DNA of 64,000 nucleotides from Photobacterium sp. GJ3 (GTDB taxonomy: Bacteria > Pseudomonadota > Gammaproteobacteria > Enterobacterales > Vibrionaceae). How positions within the stretch are numbered: position 1 is the stretch's first letter; the number at the start of each line of letters is the position of its first letter. The notes below the pieces were generated by a model. That model searched no databases. It was not told the DNA's origin and worked only from the letters and a program-made list of their open reading frames with translations. Both the position numbers and the translations under genes were made by a program. This document shows, piece by piece, positions 48,468 through 57,412 of the stretch. The stretch spans positions 2,728,001 through 2,792,000 of the forward strand of contig NZ_CP073578.1 of the NCBI RefSeq assembly GCF_018199995.1, written 5' to 3'.

Positions 48468-48986
48468 TCACTTCACTTTCAGTTCCTGCAGCATGCTTTC
48501 CGGCAGAGCCAGTGCATCATTTTGATTCACATCGATGCCACGATCCAAAATCGCCTGAGCAATCTGCTTTGCTTCATCCAGCGAGTGCATGCTGAAAGTG
48601 CCGCACTGATATTCGTTCAGTTCAGGGATCTGCGACTGTGAAGCCACTTTCAGCACATCTTCCATCGCTGCACGCCAGCTGTGAGCCACTTGCTGCTCAT
48701 CCGGTGCGCCAATCAGGCTCATGTAAAAACCAGTTCGGCATCCCATTGGAGACAGATCAATAATTTCTACCTGGTCAGAATTTAAGTGCGCCCGCATGAA
48801 TCCGGCAAATAAGTGCTCCAGCGTATGAATGCCACGCTCAGACAGAATTTCCTGATTCGGGCGACAAAAGCGCAGGTCAAACACCGTGATGGTATCGCCT
48901 TTCGGGGTCTTCATGGTTTTGGCAACACGCACCGCGGGTGCATGCATCTTGGTATGGTCAACGGTAAAACTATCCAGTAATGGCAT
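48468..48986 (-). CDS. luxS: LuxS, S-ribosylhomocysteine lyase
   Basis: 172 residues. LuxS cleaves S-ribosylhomocysteine to homocysteine and DPD, the autoinducer-2 precursor, in the activated methyl cycle. The metal-binding HTLEH (His54, Glu57, His58), the active-site Cys83 ([11 protein letters not shown]) and the third metal ligand in [13 protein letters not shown] are present. The start has a strong AAGGAGAAGG site. Its terminator has been split by the IS. Confidence 0.97.
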   Translation of the reverse strand: MPLLDSFTVDHTKMHAPAVRVAKTMKTPKGDTITVFDLRFCRPNQEILSERGIHTLEHLFAGFMRAHLNSDQVEIIDLSPMGCRTGFYMSLIGAPDEQQVAHSWRAAMEDVLKVASQSQIPELNEYQCGTFSMHSLDEAKQIAQAILDRGIDVNQNDALALPESMLQELKVK

Positions 48987-49034
48987 GGTGTCCTTCTCCT
49001 TTGCCTGTCGTGCTGATGGTGTCGCCCTGTTTGA

Positions 49035-49649
49035 TCAGAACGGCCACCAGCTCCTGTTTGCTTCCAATTCCTGCCGGCACTGCTTTAACTGCCAGCCGTA
49101 CGATTTCGCCTGTTGATCGACCTTGCGGGACACTTGTAACAAAGTCGGCTTTTGCCGATATGAGCCCCGCCGGTATCCACCTCGTCCTTCATGATAGGCC
49201 AGATACTGATTGTAAGCATCCCATTTGGAGATCCCAAGCTGACGCTGGGTTTCCGTGGTATACCAGCCGATAAACATCAGGGAGTCATCAAAGTCTGTCC
49301 GGGAGCTCCAGCCACCGGTCGCCTGCTGAAATTCACCCCAGGCCGGGTCCTGAGCCTGCGCATAACCGTAAGCGCTGCTGTTTCGAAACCAGGGGATAAA
49401 ACCCAGAACGTATGGGCGAGGTGGCCGGGCGTCATGACGAAAAGCACTTTCCTGACGGACAAAAGCCATGGCAACCTGAATCGGTGTCCCCCACTGCTGT
49501 TCCATGGCGAGGGCATCCTCATACCAGTCAGGGTTTTCCCGGAAAATTTCACATAGATTCGATTGATTTTTGGGCGGCGGAGTCGCGCAACCTGTTGTTA
49601 TCAAAGACAGGAATATCAACACTGGCCATTTCTTTCTCACCAGAGGCAT
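49035..49649 (-). CDS. SLT-domain lipoprotein, putative lytic transglycosylase
   Basis: 204 residues. The signal peptide MPLVRKKWPVLIFLSLITTGC has its lipobox Cys at residue 21. The SLT-like domain has the candidate catalytic Glu in AMAFVRQESAFRHDARP, then SSAYGYAQAQDPAWGEF (a variant of the GLMQ motif), and YLAYHEGRGGY with AYHEG as in transglycosylases. Predicted to cleave peptidoglycan at the outer membrane. The ATG has GGGAG upstream. It lies 48 bp upstream of luxS on the same strand. Confidence 0.78.
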   Translation of the reverse strand: MPLVRKKWPVLIFLSLITTGCATPPPKNQSNLCEIFRENPDWYEDALAMEQQWGTPIQVAMAFVRQESAFRHDARPPRPYVLGFIPWFRNSSAYGYAQAQDPAWGEFQQATGGWSSRTDFDDSLMFIGWYTTETQRQLGISKWDAYNQYLAYHEGRGGYRRGSYRQKPTLLQVSRKVDQQAKSYGWQLKQCRQELEANRSWWPF

Positions 49650-49667
49650 TTTTTCACTCCCTGAGTT

Positions 49668-49696
49668 GGAACCAAAGTGAAAATGGCAGGTCAGAT
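49668..49696 (+). promoter_or_regulatory. Candidate sigma-E promoter of the sRNA
   Basis: GGAACCA (49668-49674), a 15-base spacer, then GTCAGAT (49690-49696). This fits the sigma-E pattern GGAACTT-N15/16-GTCnAA/TCTGA closely. It lies on the plus strand, starting inside the 5' flank of the SLT gene, with no protein gene downstream in that direction. Confidence 0.65.
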
Positions 49697-49701
49697 ATTA
49701 T

Positions 49702-49780
49702 GACTGGCAGTGCAAACTGTCGTCATCCCTGCGAAATTGTAATGATTGATTGGGCAGCAAGGTCGCTGCCCGTTTTTTTT
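49702..49780 (+). ncRNA. Candidate MicA-like sigma-E-dependent small RNA
   Basis: An orphan strong terminator (GGGCAGC-N6-GCTGCCC then eight T, 49752-49780) points along the plus strand, away from both neighbouring minus-strand genes. It sits about 55 bp after a sigma-E-type promoter. The segment between contains GTCGTCATCCCTG, like the ATCATCATCCCTG pairing region of E. coli MicA. E. coli micA is also about 70 nt, between luxS and gshA and on the opposite strand to both. MicA represses ompA and other porin mRNAs via Hfq. The 5' end is placed by the promoter only. Confidence 0.65.
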
Positions 49781-49788
49781 ATCTGCGT

Positions 49789-51375
49789 TTAAGCCTTCGA
49801 AAAAGCATTCACGTCCAGATCGGCAAAATAGTCTGCCAGGAACGCTTCGAATGACAGCTCGTCCGATTGCTCAATTTTTTCCTGACGTGCCACAGAAGCT
49901 TGGGTTTCCTGTTCAAACTCGGCCTGAGAATAACGACGGTACGCTTGCTCATTCAGCCACTGAGCGTGTTTGTCTGCCAGCGCCATCCCGAAGTTACGGA
50001 TCCCTTCGTGTGCTTCAATCTCACGCAGTACCTGTGCAGACAGCGTCAGCTCAGGATTTTCCACCCAACCGGTTAGTGTAGCTAAGGTTTGCTGATACGC
50101 ATCACCGCCATGCGCCTGATCCATCGCAACCGCCACTTGTTCAAGCTCGGTAAAGACGCGCAGCGCCCAGTCATGAAGCGACAAACGCTCACCCTGACAG
50201 CCAATCTGAAGCTGCAAATCAGGATCCCGGCCGTGCAGTACAACTTTTTTCCAGTTATCGCGCCAGCAGGCCAGTTCGGCATCGTCCATATTATCTGAAG
50301 GCGACAGGACTGCCCAGGTCAGAAATAAATCCAGAAAACGAACCTGGGTTTCTGTGACCCCAACTGGACTGAATGGATTCACATCCAGCGAGCGAACTTC
50401 AATATATTCAACACCACCACGGCACAACGCCTCGGAGGGTTTCTCGCCGCTCAAGGCCACACGCTTTGGCCGGATAGGCGCATAAAGTTCATTTTCAATC
50501 TGCAGCACATTGGTATTGAGCTGGCGTAACTCGCCATCCACTTTCACACCAATTTCAGCAAACTCTTCCGACGGGGTATGTATCGCTTTCTGCAGTCCAT
50601 CCAGATATTGAGACAGACTGTTAAAACCTATTTTCAGAGCGCTTTGCGCGTGATTGGTATATCCCAGATCACTCAGACGCAATGCGGTCGACTGAGGTAA
50701 AAAGTAAGTGCCGCTACCGGTTTTGCTGAAATTCAGATGATCCGTATCCTGCTTCAGGAAAGAGCCACACAAGGCTGGAGAAGCCCCGAACAGATACGGG
50801 ATCAGCCAGCCAAACCGGTAATAATTTCGGATCAGAGCAAAATAGGCATCAGACACAGAGGTCTGTCGTTCCTGTTCAGTCTGTTCGCCAAAGAGTTGCT
50901 GCCAAAAGGCATCCGGAAAAGAAAAGTTGAAATGCACGCCGGAGATAATCTGCATCACACTGCCATAACGGCGCTTCAGACCTTCCCGGTACAGTGTTTT
51001 CATCTGTCCGATATTGGACTGGCCGTACTGTGCCAGCTGAATGTCCGACTCATCCCCGACATAACAAGGCATAGACATCGGCCACAGCATTTCTTCACCC
51101 ATCTGGGTGTAACTGAATTTATGGATATCAGACAATTGAGACAGTAAATCGTCAACATTTCTTGAAACCGGGGTAATAAATTCCAGCAGCGACTCAGCAA
51201 AGTCCGTCGTGACCCACTGATTGGTCAGGGCTGAACCTAAACCAGCAGGATGCGGTTGGGTTGATAATTTGCCTTGCGGGGTGATTCGTAACGCTTCCCG
51301 TTCCAGGCCGCGCCCGATTTGTGTCAGCGCTTGCGGGTCCGCTGACACCCTCTCTAACCTTTGCGAAAAATCCAT
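49789..51375 (-). CDS. gshA: Glutamate-cysteine ligase
   Basis: 528 residues against 518 in E. coli; the first step of glutathione synthesis (glutamate + cysteine + ATP). The N-terminus [38 protein letters not shown] is the family start. [26 protein letters not shown] and [17 protein letters not shown] are conserved active-site blocks. The frame extends 44 codons further up, but the ATG at 51375 fits the family. Its 3' end lies 9 bp from the end of the convergent candidate sRNA. Confidence 0.96.
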   Translation of the reverse strand: MDFSQRLERVSADPQALTQIGRGLEREALRITPQGKLSTQPHPAGLGSALTNQWVTTDFAESLLEFITPVSRNVDDLLSQLSDIHKFSYTQMGEEMLWPMSMPCYVGDESDIQLAQYGQSNIGQMKTLYREGLKRRYGSVMQIISGVHFNFSFPDAFWQQLFGEQTEQERQTSVSDAYFALIRNYYRFGWLIPYLFGASPALCGSFLKQDTDHLNFSKTGSGTYFLPQSTALRLSDLGYTNHAQSALKIGFNSLSQYLDGLQKAIHTPSEEFAEIGVKVDGELRQLNTNVLQIENELYAPIRPKRVALSGEKPSEALCRGGVEYIEVRSLDVNPFSPVGVTETQVRFLDLFLTWAVLSPSDNMDDAELACWRDNWKKVVLHGRDPDLQLQIGCQGERLSLHDWALRVFTELEQVAVAMDQAHGGDAYQQTLATLTGWVENPELTLSAQVLREIEAHEGIRNFGMALADKHAQWLNEQAYRRYSQAEFEQETQASVARQEKIEQSDELSFEAFLADYFADLDVNAFSKA

Positions 51376-51492
51376 CCGGTTCTTCTCAATTATCACTATC
51401 ACAGGGGAGCTAGGGTAATCATTATTTTTGCTGATTACCATGATTATTGTTGATCTGGCAAAGGGTTTCCTGCCTGCTGACATCGCAACAAT

Positions 51493-51521
51493 AAGAAAAG
51501 CCGACACACAAGGTATCGGCT
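51493..51521 (-). terminator. Terminator of the M16 peptidase gene
   Basis: Minus strand AGCCGA / TCGGCT stem, then TTTTCTTATT, about 50 bp after the M16 stop and upstream of gshA. Confidence 0.7.
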
Positions 51522-51569
51522 TAGATAATCAACTGAATCCGGCCTGAACAGCCTTTAGATTATTCGGCT

Positions 51570-54422
51570 TTATTGCACAGGTTTCAACGGACGGACCGGT
51601 AAATCCAAGGTCTTCAATTGGGGCAATAATGACGCAGCATCACCCACGACAATGATCTGATAATCCGAGGGAACAAACCACTTCGCTGCAAGTGCGTTCA
51701 GGCGCTGGGAACTGATCGATGCCGTGATCTCATTTCGCTGTGAGACAAAGTCATCCGGCAGGTGATACGTCATGATCTGGCGGAGCAGATCACCTTTATC
51801 CCCCGGCGTTTCATAACTCAGCGCTTCCTGCTGACCCACAGCCAGACGCATAAACGCCAGCTCTTCTTTCGTCAGGCCATTCTGGCTGTATTCTTGCAGT
51901 TCTTTGCGCATTTCCTGAATCGACGGTAATGTGGCATCGGCCCGCACTTCGGCATAGAACACCGACAGTCCCACTTCTTTATTACCACTCTGATAACCGC
52001 CTGCACCGTAGGTATAGCCTTTGTCTTCCCGCAGATTCAGGTTGATCCGACTGTTAAAGTTTCCGGCCAGATTAAAATTCGCCAGTTGCAGTTCAAATTG
52101 CTCACCGGTTGCATCAAACGGCAAGGCACGACGAACAAAGCGAACAGTGCTCTGAGGCGCGCCCGGTTTATCCACCAGCCAGACAGTCGGCTGGTTTTCA
52201 GCAGGCAGCGCTGGTGTCACATAACTCGGTTCCGGAGCTCCCTGCCATTGTGCCAGAAATGCCAGATCTGATTTGAGCGTTGCCGGGGTGACTTCACCAA
52301 TCACCGCCAACTGTGCACCATTCGGCGTGTAATAACGCTTGTAGAAGGCTTTCACATCGTCCAGTGTGATGCTCTGAATCGAAGCCGTGGTGCCTTCCGA
52401 TGGACGACCAAAAATCGTTTTACCATAGAGCACTTCCCGGGTGGCCTGACTGGCAAGCCAGCTCGGACGCTGATGATCATACACCAGCCCTTCCAGTGCC
52501 TGCTGCTTGATCCGGGCAAAATCTTCTTCCGTGAAAGCTGGCTCGAATAAACGCTCCTGCAAAATCGCCAGAGTTTCCGGCAGATTTTCTTTCAGTGAAG
52601 CCACAGAAACCACAGTGCCGTACATCCCAGGGTTCCAGGAAATACTGCTGCCCAGCGTATCCAGACGAGACACCAAATCTTCTGATGAACTGCGCAGACT
52701 GTCTTCAGCCATCATGGCGGCGGTGAGTTCAGCCAGACCATCTTTTCCGGCCGGTTCATACCGTCGTCCGGCAGGCAGCACCAGTTGCAGTTCTACTGTC
52801 GGTGTTTCGTCATACGCGGTGCCCAGCACTTCAATGCCATTCGCCAACTGAAAGCGATATAACGCAGGAACGGTTGCTGTCACAGGTTCAGACGGCTGGG
52901 GCATCACAGAGCGGTCGAAGCTTTCTTGCTGCGGCTCGCGCAGATGCAAGGCTTTATCCGACAACGACTTGTGCTCCGGGATGATCCGAGGAGCTGGCTG
53001 GTAATTCGCTTTGGCGGCTGCCAGATCGGTACGACCTTTTGGCACTGTACTCAAAACGACTTTAGGCTTGTTTTCCACATAGCGCTGATATACCGCTTCA
53101 ACATCGGCTGGCTGAACCTGACGCAGGTTATCCAGTTCTGTACTTAAACGATTCGGGTTACCGTAGAAGGTCTGATAGGCTGCGAGCTGCGCCACTTTGC
53201 CGTGCACACTTTGCAGTCCGAAGATCGCAGAGGCTTCTGCCATCCCTTTCATTTCATCCAGATCTTTTTGGTTCACACCGCGCTGTGCCAGACTGCTCAG
53301 CACTGTACTGACATCGTCATAGATCTGATCCAAACGTCCGCTCTGGTCACTCTGACCAATCGCATACACGTAGAGGGTACAGGCCAGCTCACCACAATCA
53401 TGATAAGCACCAGCATCTACGACTTTGCCTGTTTTCACCAGCGACTGATACAAAATACTGTTCTTGCCGCCGCCAATCACTTTCGCCAGCATGTCCAGAG
53501 AAGCGTCATCTTTGGCCCCTTTATAAGAGGTTGGCCAGGCCATCATCAGCATCGGCTGACGGATATTATCTTCCAGCGTCAGGAAACGGTCACCGGGCAG
53601 TGTCACCGGCTGCTTAGGCGGGTTGACAACTTCTGGCCCGCGGGGAATATCCCCGAAATACTTTTCAACCCAGGCCAGGGTTTCTGCTTTATCCAGCTTT
53701 CCACCAATCGTCAGCGTGGCATTGTTCGGACCATACCAGCGCAGGAAGAAAGCCTTCAGGTCGTTCACATCCACCCGATCTAAATCTTCCACATAGCCAA
53801 TCGGCTGCCAGGAGTATGGATGCGTGCGCGGGAACAAGGCTTCGCCAATCCGTTCATGCACCAGACCATAAGGGCTGTTTTCGTATCGCTGTGCCCGCTC
53901 GTTTTTGACCGTTGAGCGCTGAATTTCAAATTTGTGCTGCGACACAGCACTGAGCAGAAATCCCATTCGGTCTGATTCCAGCCACAGAACTTTTTCCAAC
54001 TGGTTTGATGGGACGGTTTCAAAATAATTGGTCCGGTCGCGGTTGGTGGTGCCATTCATGCTCCCCCCCGCTTCCGTGATCAAACGGAAATGCTCCTGAT
54101 CGCCCACATGCTTCGAGCCCTGAAACATCATATGCTCAAAGAAATGAGCAAAACCTGACTTACCCAGTTGCTCCCGGGCAGAGCCCACATGATAAGTCAC
54201 ATCAACATGAACCAGCGGATCAGAATCATCCTCATGCAGGATCACGGTCAATCCGTTATCCAGCACATACTTGCTGTATGGAATGACAACATCGTCGCCG
54301 GAATTTGAAACACGCTCTACGAAATGCACACCATCAGGTAAAGCCTGTGATGATTCGGGGGGCGTCTGACTACTGCATCCGCTCAGGATCAGCAACGCAA
54401 GGCTCAGAATCCGCTTTTGCAC
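51570..54422 (-). CDS. M16-family zinc protease lipoprotein (two-domain)
   Basis: 950 residues. A signal peptide with lipobox Cys near residue 16 (LALLILSGC). The first M16 unit has the zinc motif HFFEH in KSGFAHFFEHMMFQGSKH near residue 90 and the downstream Glu in KNERAQRYENSPYG. The second, inactive-type M16 unit starts around residue 500 (FQLANGIEVLGTAYDETPTVELQLVLPAGRRYEPAGKDGLAELTAAMM). Predicted periplasmic, lipid-anchored peptidase; substrate unknown. The start is GTG at 54422 with AAGGAAGG upstream. Confidence 0.88.
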   Translation of the reverse strand: MQKRILSLALLILSGCSSQTPPESSQALPDGVHFVERVSNSGDDVVIPYSKYVLDNGLTVILHEDDSDPLVHVDVTYHVGSAREQLGKSGFAHFFEHMMFQGSKHVGDQEHFRLITEAGGSMNGTTNRDRTNYFETVPSNQLEKVLWLESDRMGFLLSAVSQHKFEIQRSTVKNERAQRYENSPYGLVHERIGEALFPRTHPYSWQPIGYVEDLDRVDVNDLKAFFLRWYGPNNATLTIGGKLDKAETLAWVEKYFGDIPRGPEVVNPPKQPVTLPGDRFLTLEDNIRQPMLMMAWPTSYKGAKDDASLDMLAKVIGGGKNSILYQSLVKTGKVVDAGAYHDCGELACTLYVYAIGQSDQSGRLDQIYDDVSTVLSSLAQRGVNQKDLDEMKGMAEASAIFGLQSVHGKVAQLAAYQTFYGNPNRLSTELDNLRQVQPADVEAVYQRYVENKPKVVLSTVPKGRTDLAAAKANYQPAPRIIPEHKSLSDKALHLREPQQESFDRSVMPQPSEPVTATVPALYRFQLANGIEVLGTAYDETPTVELQLVLPAGRRYEPAGKDGLAELTAAMMAEDSLRSSSEDLVSRLDTLGSSISWNPGMYGTVVSVASLKENLPETLAILQERLFEPAFTEEDFARIKQQALEGLVYDHQRPSWLASQATREVLYGKTIFGRPSEGTTASIQSITLDDVKAFYKRYYTPNGAQLAVIGEVTPATLKSDLAFLAQWQGAPEPSYVTPALPAENQPTVWLVDKPGAPQSTVRFVRRALPFDATGEQFELQLANFNLAGNFNSRINLNLREDKGYTYGAGGYQSGNKEVGLSVFYAEVRADATLPSIQEMRKELQEYSQNGLTKEELAFMRLAVGQQEALSYETPGDKGDLLRQIMTYHLPDDFVSQRNEITASISSQRLNALAAKWFVPSDYQIIVVGDAASLLPQLKTLDLPVRPLKPVQ

Positions 54423-54462
54423 ACTCGCCTTCCTTCTCTTTTGTTATTTGGGGAATGATCAA

Positions 54463-54885
54463 TCAAAACAGTAGCGCTAAAAGCGCATACCGTGCCGTTT
54501 TTCCGGTCAGAATCATGACAGCACAGAGGCTGGCCCGCATCCGGAGCCAACCTGCTGCCAGGCATAAAGGATCACCGACAATCGGTACCCAGCTCAGCAG
54601 CAAACTCCAGTAACCATATTTTTGAATCCAACGAACGGCTTTAGTATGACCCTGATTTTCTTCAGAAGTTTTATCCGGCAGCCATCGTCCCATATAAAAG
54701 GTGACGAAACCACCCAGCGTATTTCCGGCAGTCGTCACGGCAACCAGCATCCAGACGGGTTCGGCAGGTTGGATCAATGCAGCCAGTAAACCGGCTTCTG
54801 AGCCGCCCGGCAACAAAGTGGCACTGAGCAGTCCGGAGAAAAATAATCCCCAGAGAATGGTCTCGCCGGACCAACTCCAGTCCAT
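54463..54885 (-). CDS. yqaA: YqaA-family inner-membrane protein
   Basis: 140 residues with three to four membrane segments, of the DedA/VTT-like YqaA family (FSGLLSATLLPGGSEAGLLAAL, AGNTLGGFVTFYMGRW, YGYWSLLLSWVPIVGDPLCLAAGWLRM). In E. coli yqaA lies beside gshA, as nearly here. DedA-type proteins are proposed lipid scramblases or transporters; the role of YqaA is not known. It begins 3 bp after the stop of the upstream reductase gene, so the two are probably cotranscribed. Confidence 0.88.
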   Translation of the reverse strand: MDWSWSGETILWGLFFSGLLSATLLPGGSEAGLLAALIQPAEPVWMLVAVTTAGNTLGGFVTFYMGRWLPDKTSEENQGHTKAVRWIQKYGYWSLLLSWVPIVGDPLCLAAGWLRMRASLCAVMILTGKTARYALLALLF

Positions 54886-54888
54886 CCG

Positions 54889-55839
54889 TTAACCTTTCAT
54901 CACGAGCACGATCTTCCCGCGGGTCCGCCCGGTTTCGATCTGGCGGTGCGCCTGTGCGCCGGCTTCTAGGTTGAAGTGTTCGGAAATATGCAGTTTCAGT
55001 TCGCCTTTTGCCATCATCGCCAGCATCAGATCATTTTGCGCAACTGAAGGAGAAACCAACATGCCCTGCGCATGTAGGCCTGCCATTTTGGCGCAAGCAT
55101 TCACGGCTTCAGCCGTAATGGTCGGAACGGTGACGACACGACCTCCTGGCTTCACACATGCTTGTGCTTCAATACCAGCCTCGCCACCCACTAAATCAAT
55201 CAGGACATCGACAGGCTTCATGCCTGTGTTCAGCGTCTGGGCACGGTAATCGATCGCTTCTGCGCCCAGCGCAGAGACAAACTCAAGATTATCTGCAGAA
55301 CAGGTGGCCAGCACAACCGCGCCTTTCGCCTTCGCGAGTTGTACCGCCAGATGGCCGACACCGCCAGCACCCGCCAGGATCAGCACGCAATCGCCCGACT
55401 TCACCGAAGCCTTCTCCAACGCCTGCAGCGCCGTCTGTCCAGCCAGTGGTAACGCTGCAGCATGTGCCAGAGAGACAGTTTCAGGAACCGCAGATAAAGC
55501 ATCCGCATCAGCCAGCACCTGTTCACTATAACATCCGCCTGCCAGCGGAAAGCCCACGAAACCGCACACATGCTGGCCGACTGTCCATTGAGTGACCTCC
55601 TCACCAACAGCCAGAATCACCCCAGCCATATCGTAGCCCGGCACCCAGGGAAGTTTGTCCTGATTCTGTTGCGCAGCCCAGCCCAGTCCGGCACGGGTTT
55701 TGGCATCAATCGGATTCACTCCGGCAAAAGACACCCCAACCAAGACTTGGCGCCCTTCAGGCACAGGGGTCACTGCCGATTGCAGTTGCAGGTTTTTTAC
55801 ATCGCCGAAAGCTGTGATGGCAAGCTGTTGACAGGTCAT
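54889..55839 (-). CDS. Zinc-less alcohol dehydrogenase / quinone oxidoreductase family protein
   Basis: 316 residues of the MDR superfamily. A GroES-like domain (GRQVLVGVSFAGVNPIDAKTRAGLGW...PWVPGYDMAGVILAVGEEV) is followed by the NADPH-binding Rossmann fold (CVLILAGAGGVGHLAVQLAKAKGAVVLATCSADNLEFVSALGAEAIDYR). The catalytic zinc ligands are absent, as in quinone reductases. The ATG at 55839 has AAGGAAT; the longer frame is rejected. First gene of a pair with yqaA. Substrate unknown. Confidence 0.85.
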   Translation of the reverse strand: MTCQQLAITAFGDVKNLQLQSAVTPVPEGRQVLVGVSFAGVNPIDAKTRAGLGWAAQQNQDKLPWVPGYDMAGVILAVGEEVTQWTVGQHVCGFVGFPLAGGCYSEQVLADADALSAVPETVSLAHAAALPLAGQTALQALEKASVKSGDCVLILAGAGGVGHLAVQLAKAKGAVVLATCSADNLEFVSALGAEAIDYRAQTLNTGMKPVDVLIDLVGGEAGIEAQACVKPGGRVVTVPTITAEAVNACAKMAGLHAQGMLVSPSVAQNDLMLAMMAKGELKLHISEHFNLEAGAQAHRQIETGRTRGKIVLVMKG

Positions 55840-56003
55840 GCGTGGATTCCTTCTGATTCTGGTCTTGTTCCGTTGACCCAGGAAAGCGATAAGCACTCGC
55901 TCAACCTGCGGGTCAGAACCTTACGGGTTGCAAAGCTAGCCAAAACTACCGCTTTCTGACCCGAAATACCAGTGATGCCCGAGGGAAGCCTGAAAGATGA
56001 AAA

Positions 56004-56035
56004 GAAAAAACCCGGCGCGAGGCCGGGTTTTCAAA
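56004..56035 (-). terminator. Terminator of the tRNA array
   Basis: Minus strand AACCCGGC-CTCGC-GCCGGGTT then a T-run, directly after the last tRNA-Arg. Confidence 0.9.
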
Positions 56036-56038
56036 AGG

Positions 56039-56115
56039 TGGCGCGTCCGGGAGGATTCGAACCTCCGACCGCCTGGTTCGTAGCCAGGTACTCTATCCAG
56101 CTGAGCTACGGACGC
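56039..56115 (-). tRNA. tRNA-Arg (ACG), acceptor type A (GCGTCCG)
   Basis: 77 nt with CCA. Anticodon ACG in GGCTACGAACC; acceptor GCGTCCG/CGGACGC. Last of twelve genes in the array. Confidence 0.97.
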
Positions 56116-56153
56116 GCAGATTGTGTTCGTGATGTGATCACGGTACGAAATGA

Positions 56154-56230
56154 TGGCGCGCTCGGGAGGATTCGAACCTCCGACCGCCTGGTTCGTAGCC
56201 AGGTACTCTATCCAGCTGAGCTACGAGCGC
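56154..56230 (-). tRNA. tRNA-Arg (ACG), acceptor type B (GCGCTCG)
   Basis: 77 nt with CCA. Identical body to type A, but acceptor GCGCTCG/CGAGCGC, with both strands changed so pairing is kept. Confidence 0.97.
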
Positions 56231-56277
56231 GCAGAATCAGTTTTTTGAAGTAACAATCCATTGATACTTGGAAATAA

Positions 56278-56354
56278 TGGCGCGTCCGGGAGGATTCGAA
56301 CCTCCGACCGCCTGGTTCGTAGCCAGGTACTCTATCCAGCTGAGCTACGGACGC
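56278..56354 (-). tRNA. tRNA-Arg (ACG), type A
   Basis: 77 nt with CCA, acceptor GCGTCCG, anticodon ACG. The spacers on both sides resemble those around the next A/B pair, evidence of an A-B duplication. Confidence 0.97.
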
Positions 56355-56388
56355 GCAGGCTTCGTGATGCGATCACGGTACGGAATGA

Positions 56389-56465
56389 TGGCGCGCTCGG
56401 GAGGATTCGAACCTCCGACCGCCTGGTTCGTAGCCAGGTACTCTATCCAGCTGAGCTACGAGCGC
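56389..56465 (-). tRNA. tRNA-Arg (ACG), type B
   Basis: 77 nt with CCA, acceptor GCGCTCG, anticodon ACG. Confidence 0.97.
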
Positions 56466-56510
56466 GCAGAATCAGTTTTGAAGTAGCAGTCCATTGATAC
56501 TTGGAAATAA

Positions 56511-56587
56511 TGGCGCGTCCGGGAGGATTCGAACCTCCGACCGCCTGGTTCGTAGCCAGGTACTCTATCCAGCTGAGCTACGGACGC
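56511..56587 (-). tRNA. tRNA-Arg (ACG), type A
   Basis: 77 nt with CCA, acceptor GCGTCCG, anticodon ACG. Confidence 0.97.
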
Positions 56588-56634
56588 GCAGGGATCTCAC
56601 ACAATATCTAAAGGGACTCTAGCTATTGGAAGAA

Positions 56635-56726
56635 TGGCGGTGAAGGAGGGATTCGAACCCTCGATACGGGATAAACCGTATACTCCCTTAGCAGGGGAGC
56701 GCCTTCAGCCTCTCGGCCACCTCACC
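56635..56726 (-). tRNA. tRNA-Ser (GCT)
   Basis: 92 nt with CCA and the long variable arm (TATACGGTTTATCCCGTA). Anticodon GCT in CCCTGCTAAGG; acceptor GGTGAGG/CTTCACC. Confidence 0.97.
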
Positions 56727-56736
56727 ACACAAATAA

Positions 56737-56813
56737 TGGCGCGCTCGGGAGGATTCGAACCTCCGACCGCCTGGTTCGTAGCCAGGTACTCTATCCAGCT
56801 GAGCTACGAGCGC
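56737..56813 (-). tRNA. tRNA-Arg (ACG), type B
   Basis: 77 nt with CCA, acceptor GCGCTCG; only 10 bp from the preceding tRNA-Ser. Confidence 0.97.
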
Positions 56814-56859
56814 GCAGAATCTTGTGTTTTTGCAACGCTGCCGCATTGCAATCAAATTG

Positions 56860-56936
56860 TGGCGCGTCCGGGAGGATTCGAACCTCCGACCGCCTGGTTC
56901 GTAGCCAGGTACTCTATCCAGCTGAGCTACGGACGC
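56860..56936 (-). tRNA. tRNA-Arg (ACG), type A
   Basis: 77 nt with CCA, acceptor GCGTCCG, anticodon ACG. Confidence 0.97.
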
Positions 56937-56982
56937 GCAGATTGTTTCTTCAACTTTGGCTGATTTCAGCCAAACTTAAGAA

Positions 56983-57074
56983 TGGCGGTGAAGGAGGGAT
57001 TCGAACCCTCGATACGGGATAAACCGTATACTCCCTTAGCAGGGGAGCGCCTTCAGCCTCTCGGCCACCTCACC
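56983..57074 (-). tRNA. tRNA-Ser (GCT)
   Basis: 92 nt with CCA, identical to the other two Ser genes of the array as far as I can read. Confidence 0.97.
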
Positions 57075-57085
57075 ACACTGAATAA

Positions 57086-57162
57086 TGGCGCGCTCGGGAG
57101 GATTCGAACCTCCGACCGCCTGGTTCGTAGCCAGGTACTCTATCCAGCTGAGCTACGAGCGC
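57086..57162 (-). tRNA. tRNA-Arg (ACG), type B
   Basis: 77 nt with CCA, acceptor GCGCTCG, anticodon ACG. Confidence 0.97.
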
Positions 57163-57210
57163 GCAGAAACAGTGAGTCAGCAGCACCACAGGAGCACTGC
57201 TTCAAAATTA

Positions 57211-57287
57211 TGGCGCGTCCGGGAGGATTCGAACCTCCGACCGCCTGGTTCGTAGCCAGGTACTCTATCCAGCTGAGCTACGGACGC
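57211..57287 (-). tRNA. tRNA-Arg (ACG), type A
   Basis: 77 nt with CCA, acceptor GCGTCCG, anticodon ACG. Confidence 0.97.
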
Positions 57288-57320
57288 GCAATTGCAAGCG
57301 ATATTTCTTTCAAAAAGAAA

Positions 57321-57412
57321 TGGCGGTGAAGGAGGGATTCGAACCCTCGATACGGGATAAACCGTATACTCCCTTAGCAGGGGAGCGCCTTCAGCCTCTC
57401 GGCCACCTCACC
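57321..57412 (-). tRNA. tRNA-Ser (GCT), first gene of the array
   Basis: 92 nt with CCA, anticodon GCT. First in transcription order, downstream of csrA, an arrangement shared with other gamma-proteobacteria (csrA-serV-argV). Confidence 0.97.

Noticed and set aside
48452-48471. GTGATC/GATCAC dyad at the luxS 3' end
   Set aside because: Short, overlaps the stop codon and lacks a T-run; not a convincing replacement terminator for luxS.
56039-57412. Regularly spaced near-identical repeats suggesting a CRISPR array
   Set aside because: The repeats are complete tRNA genes with CCA ends; the spacers are of irregular length and partly duplicated, and no cas gene is nearby.
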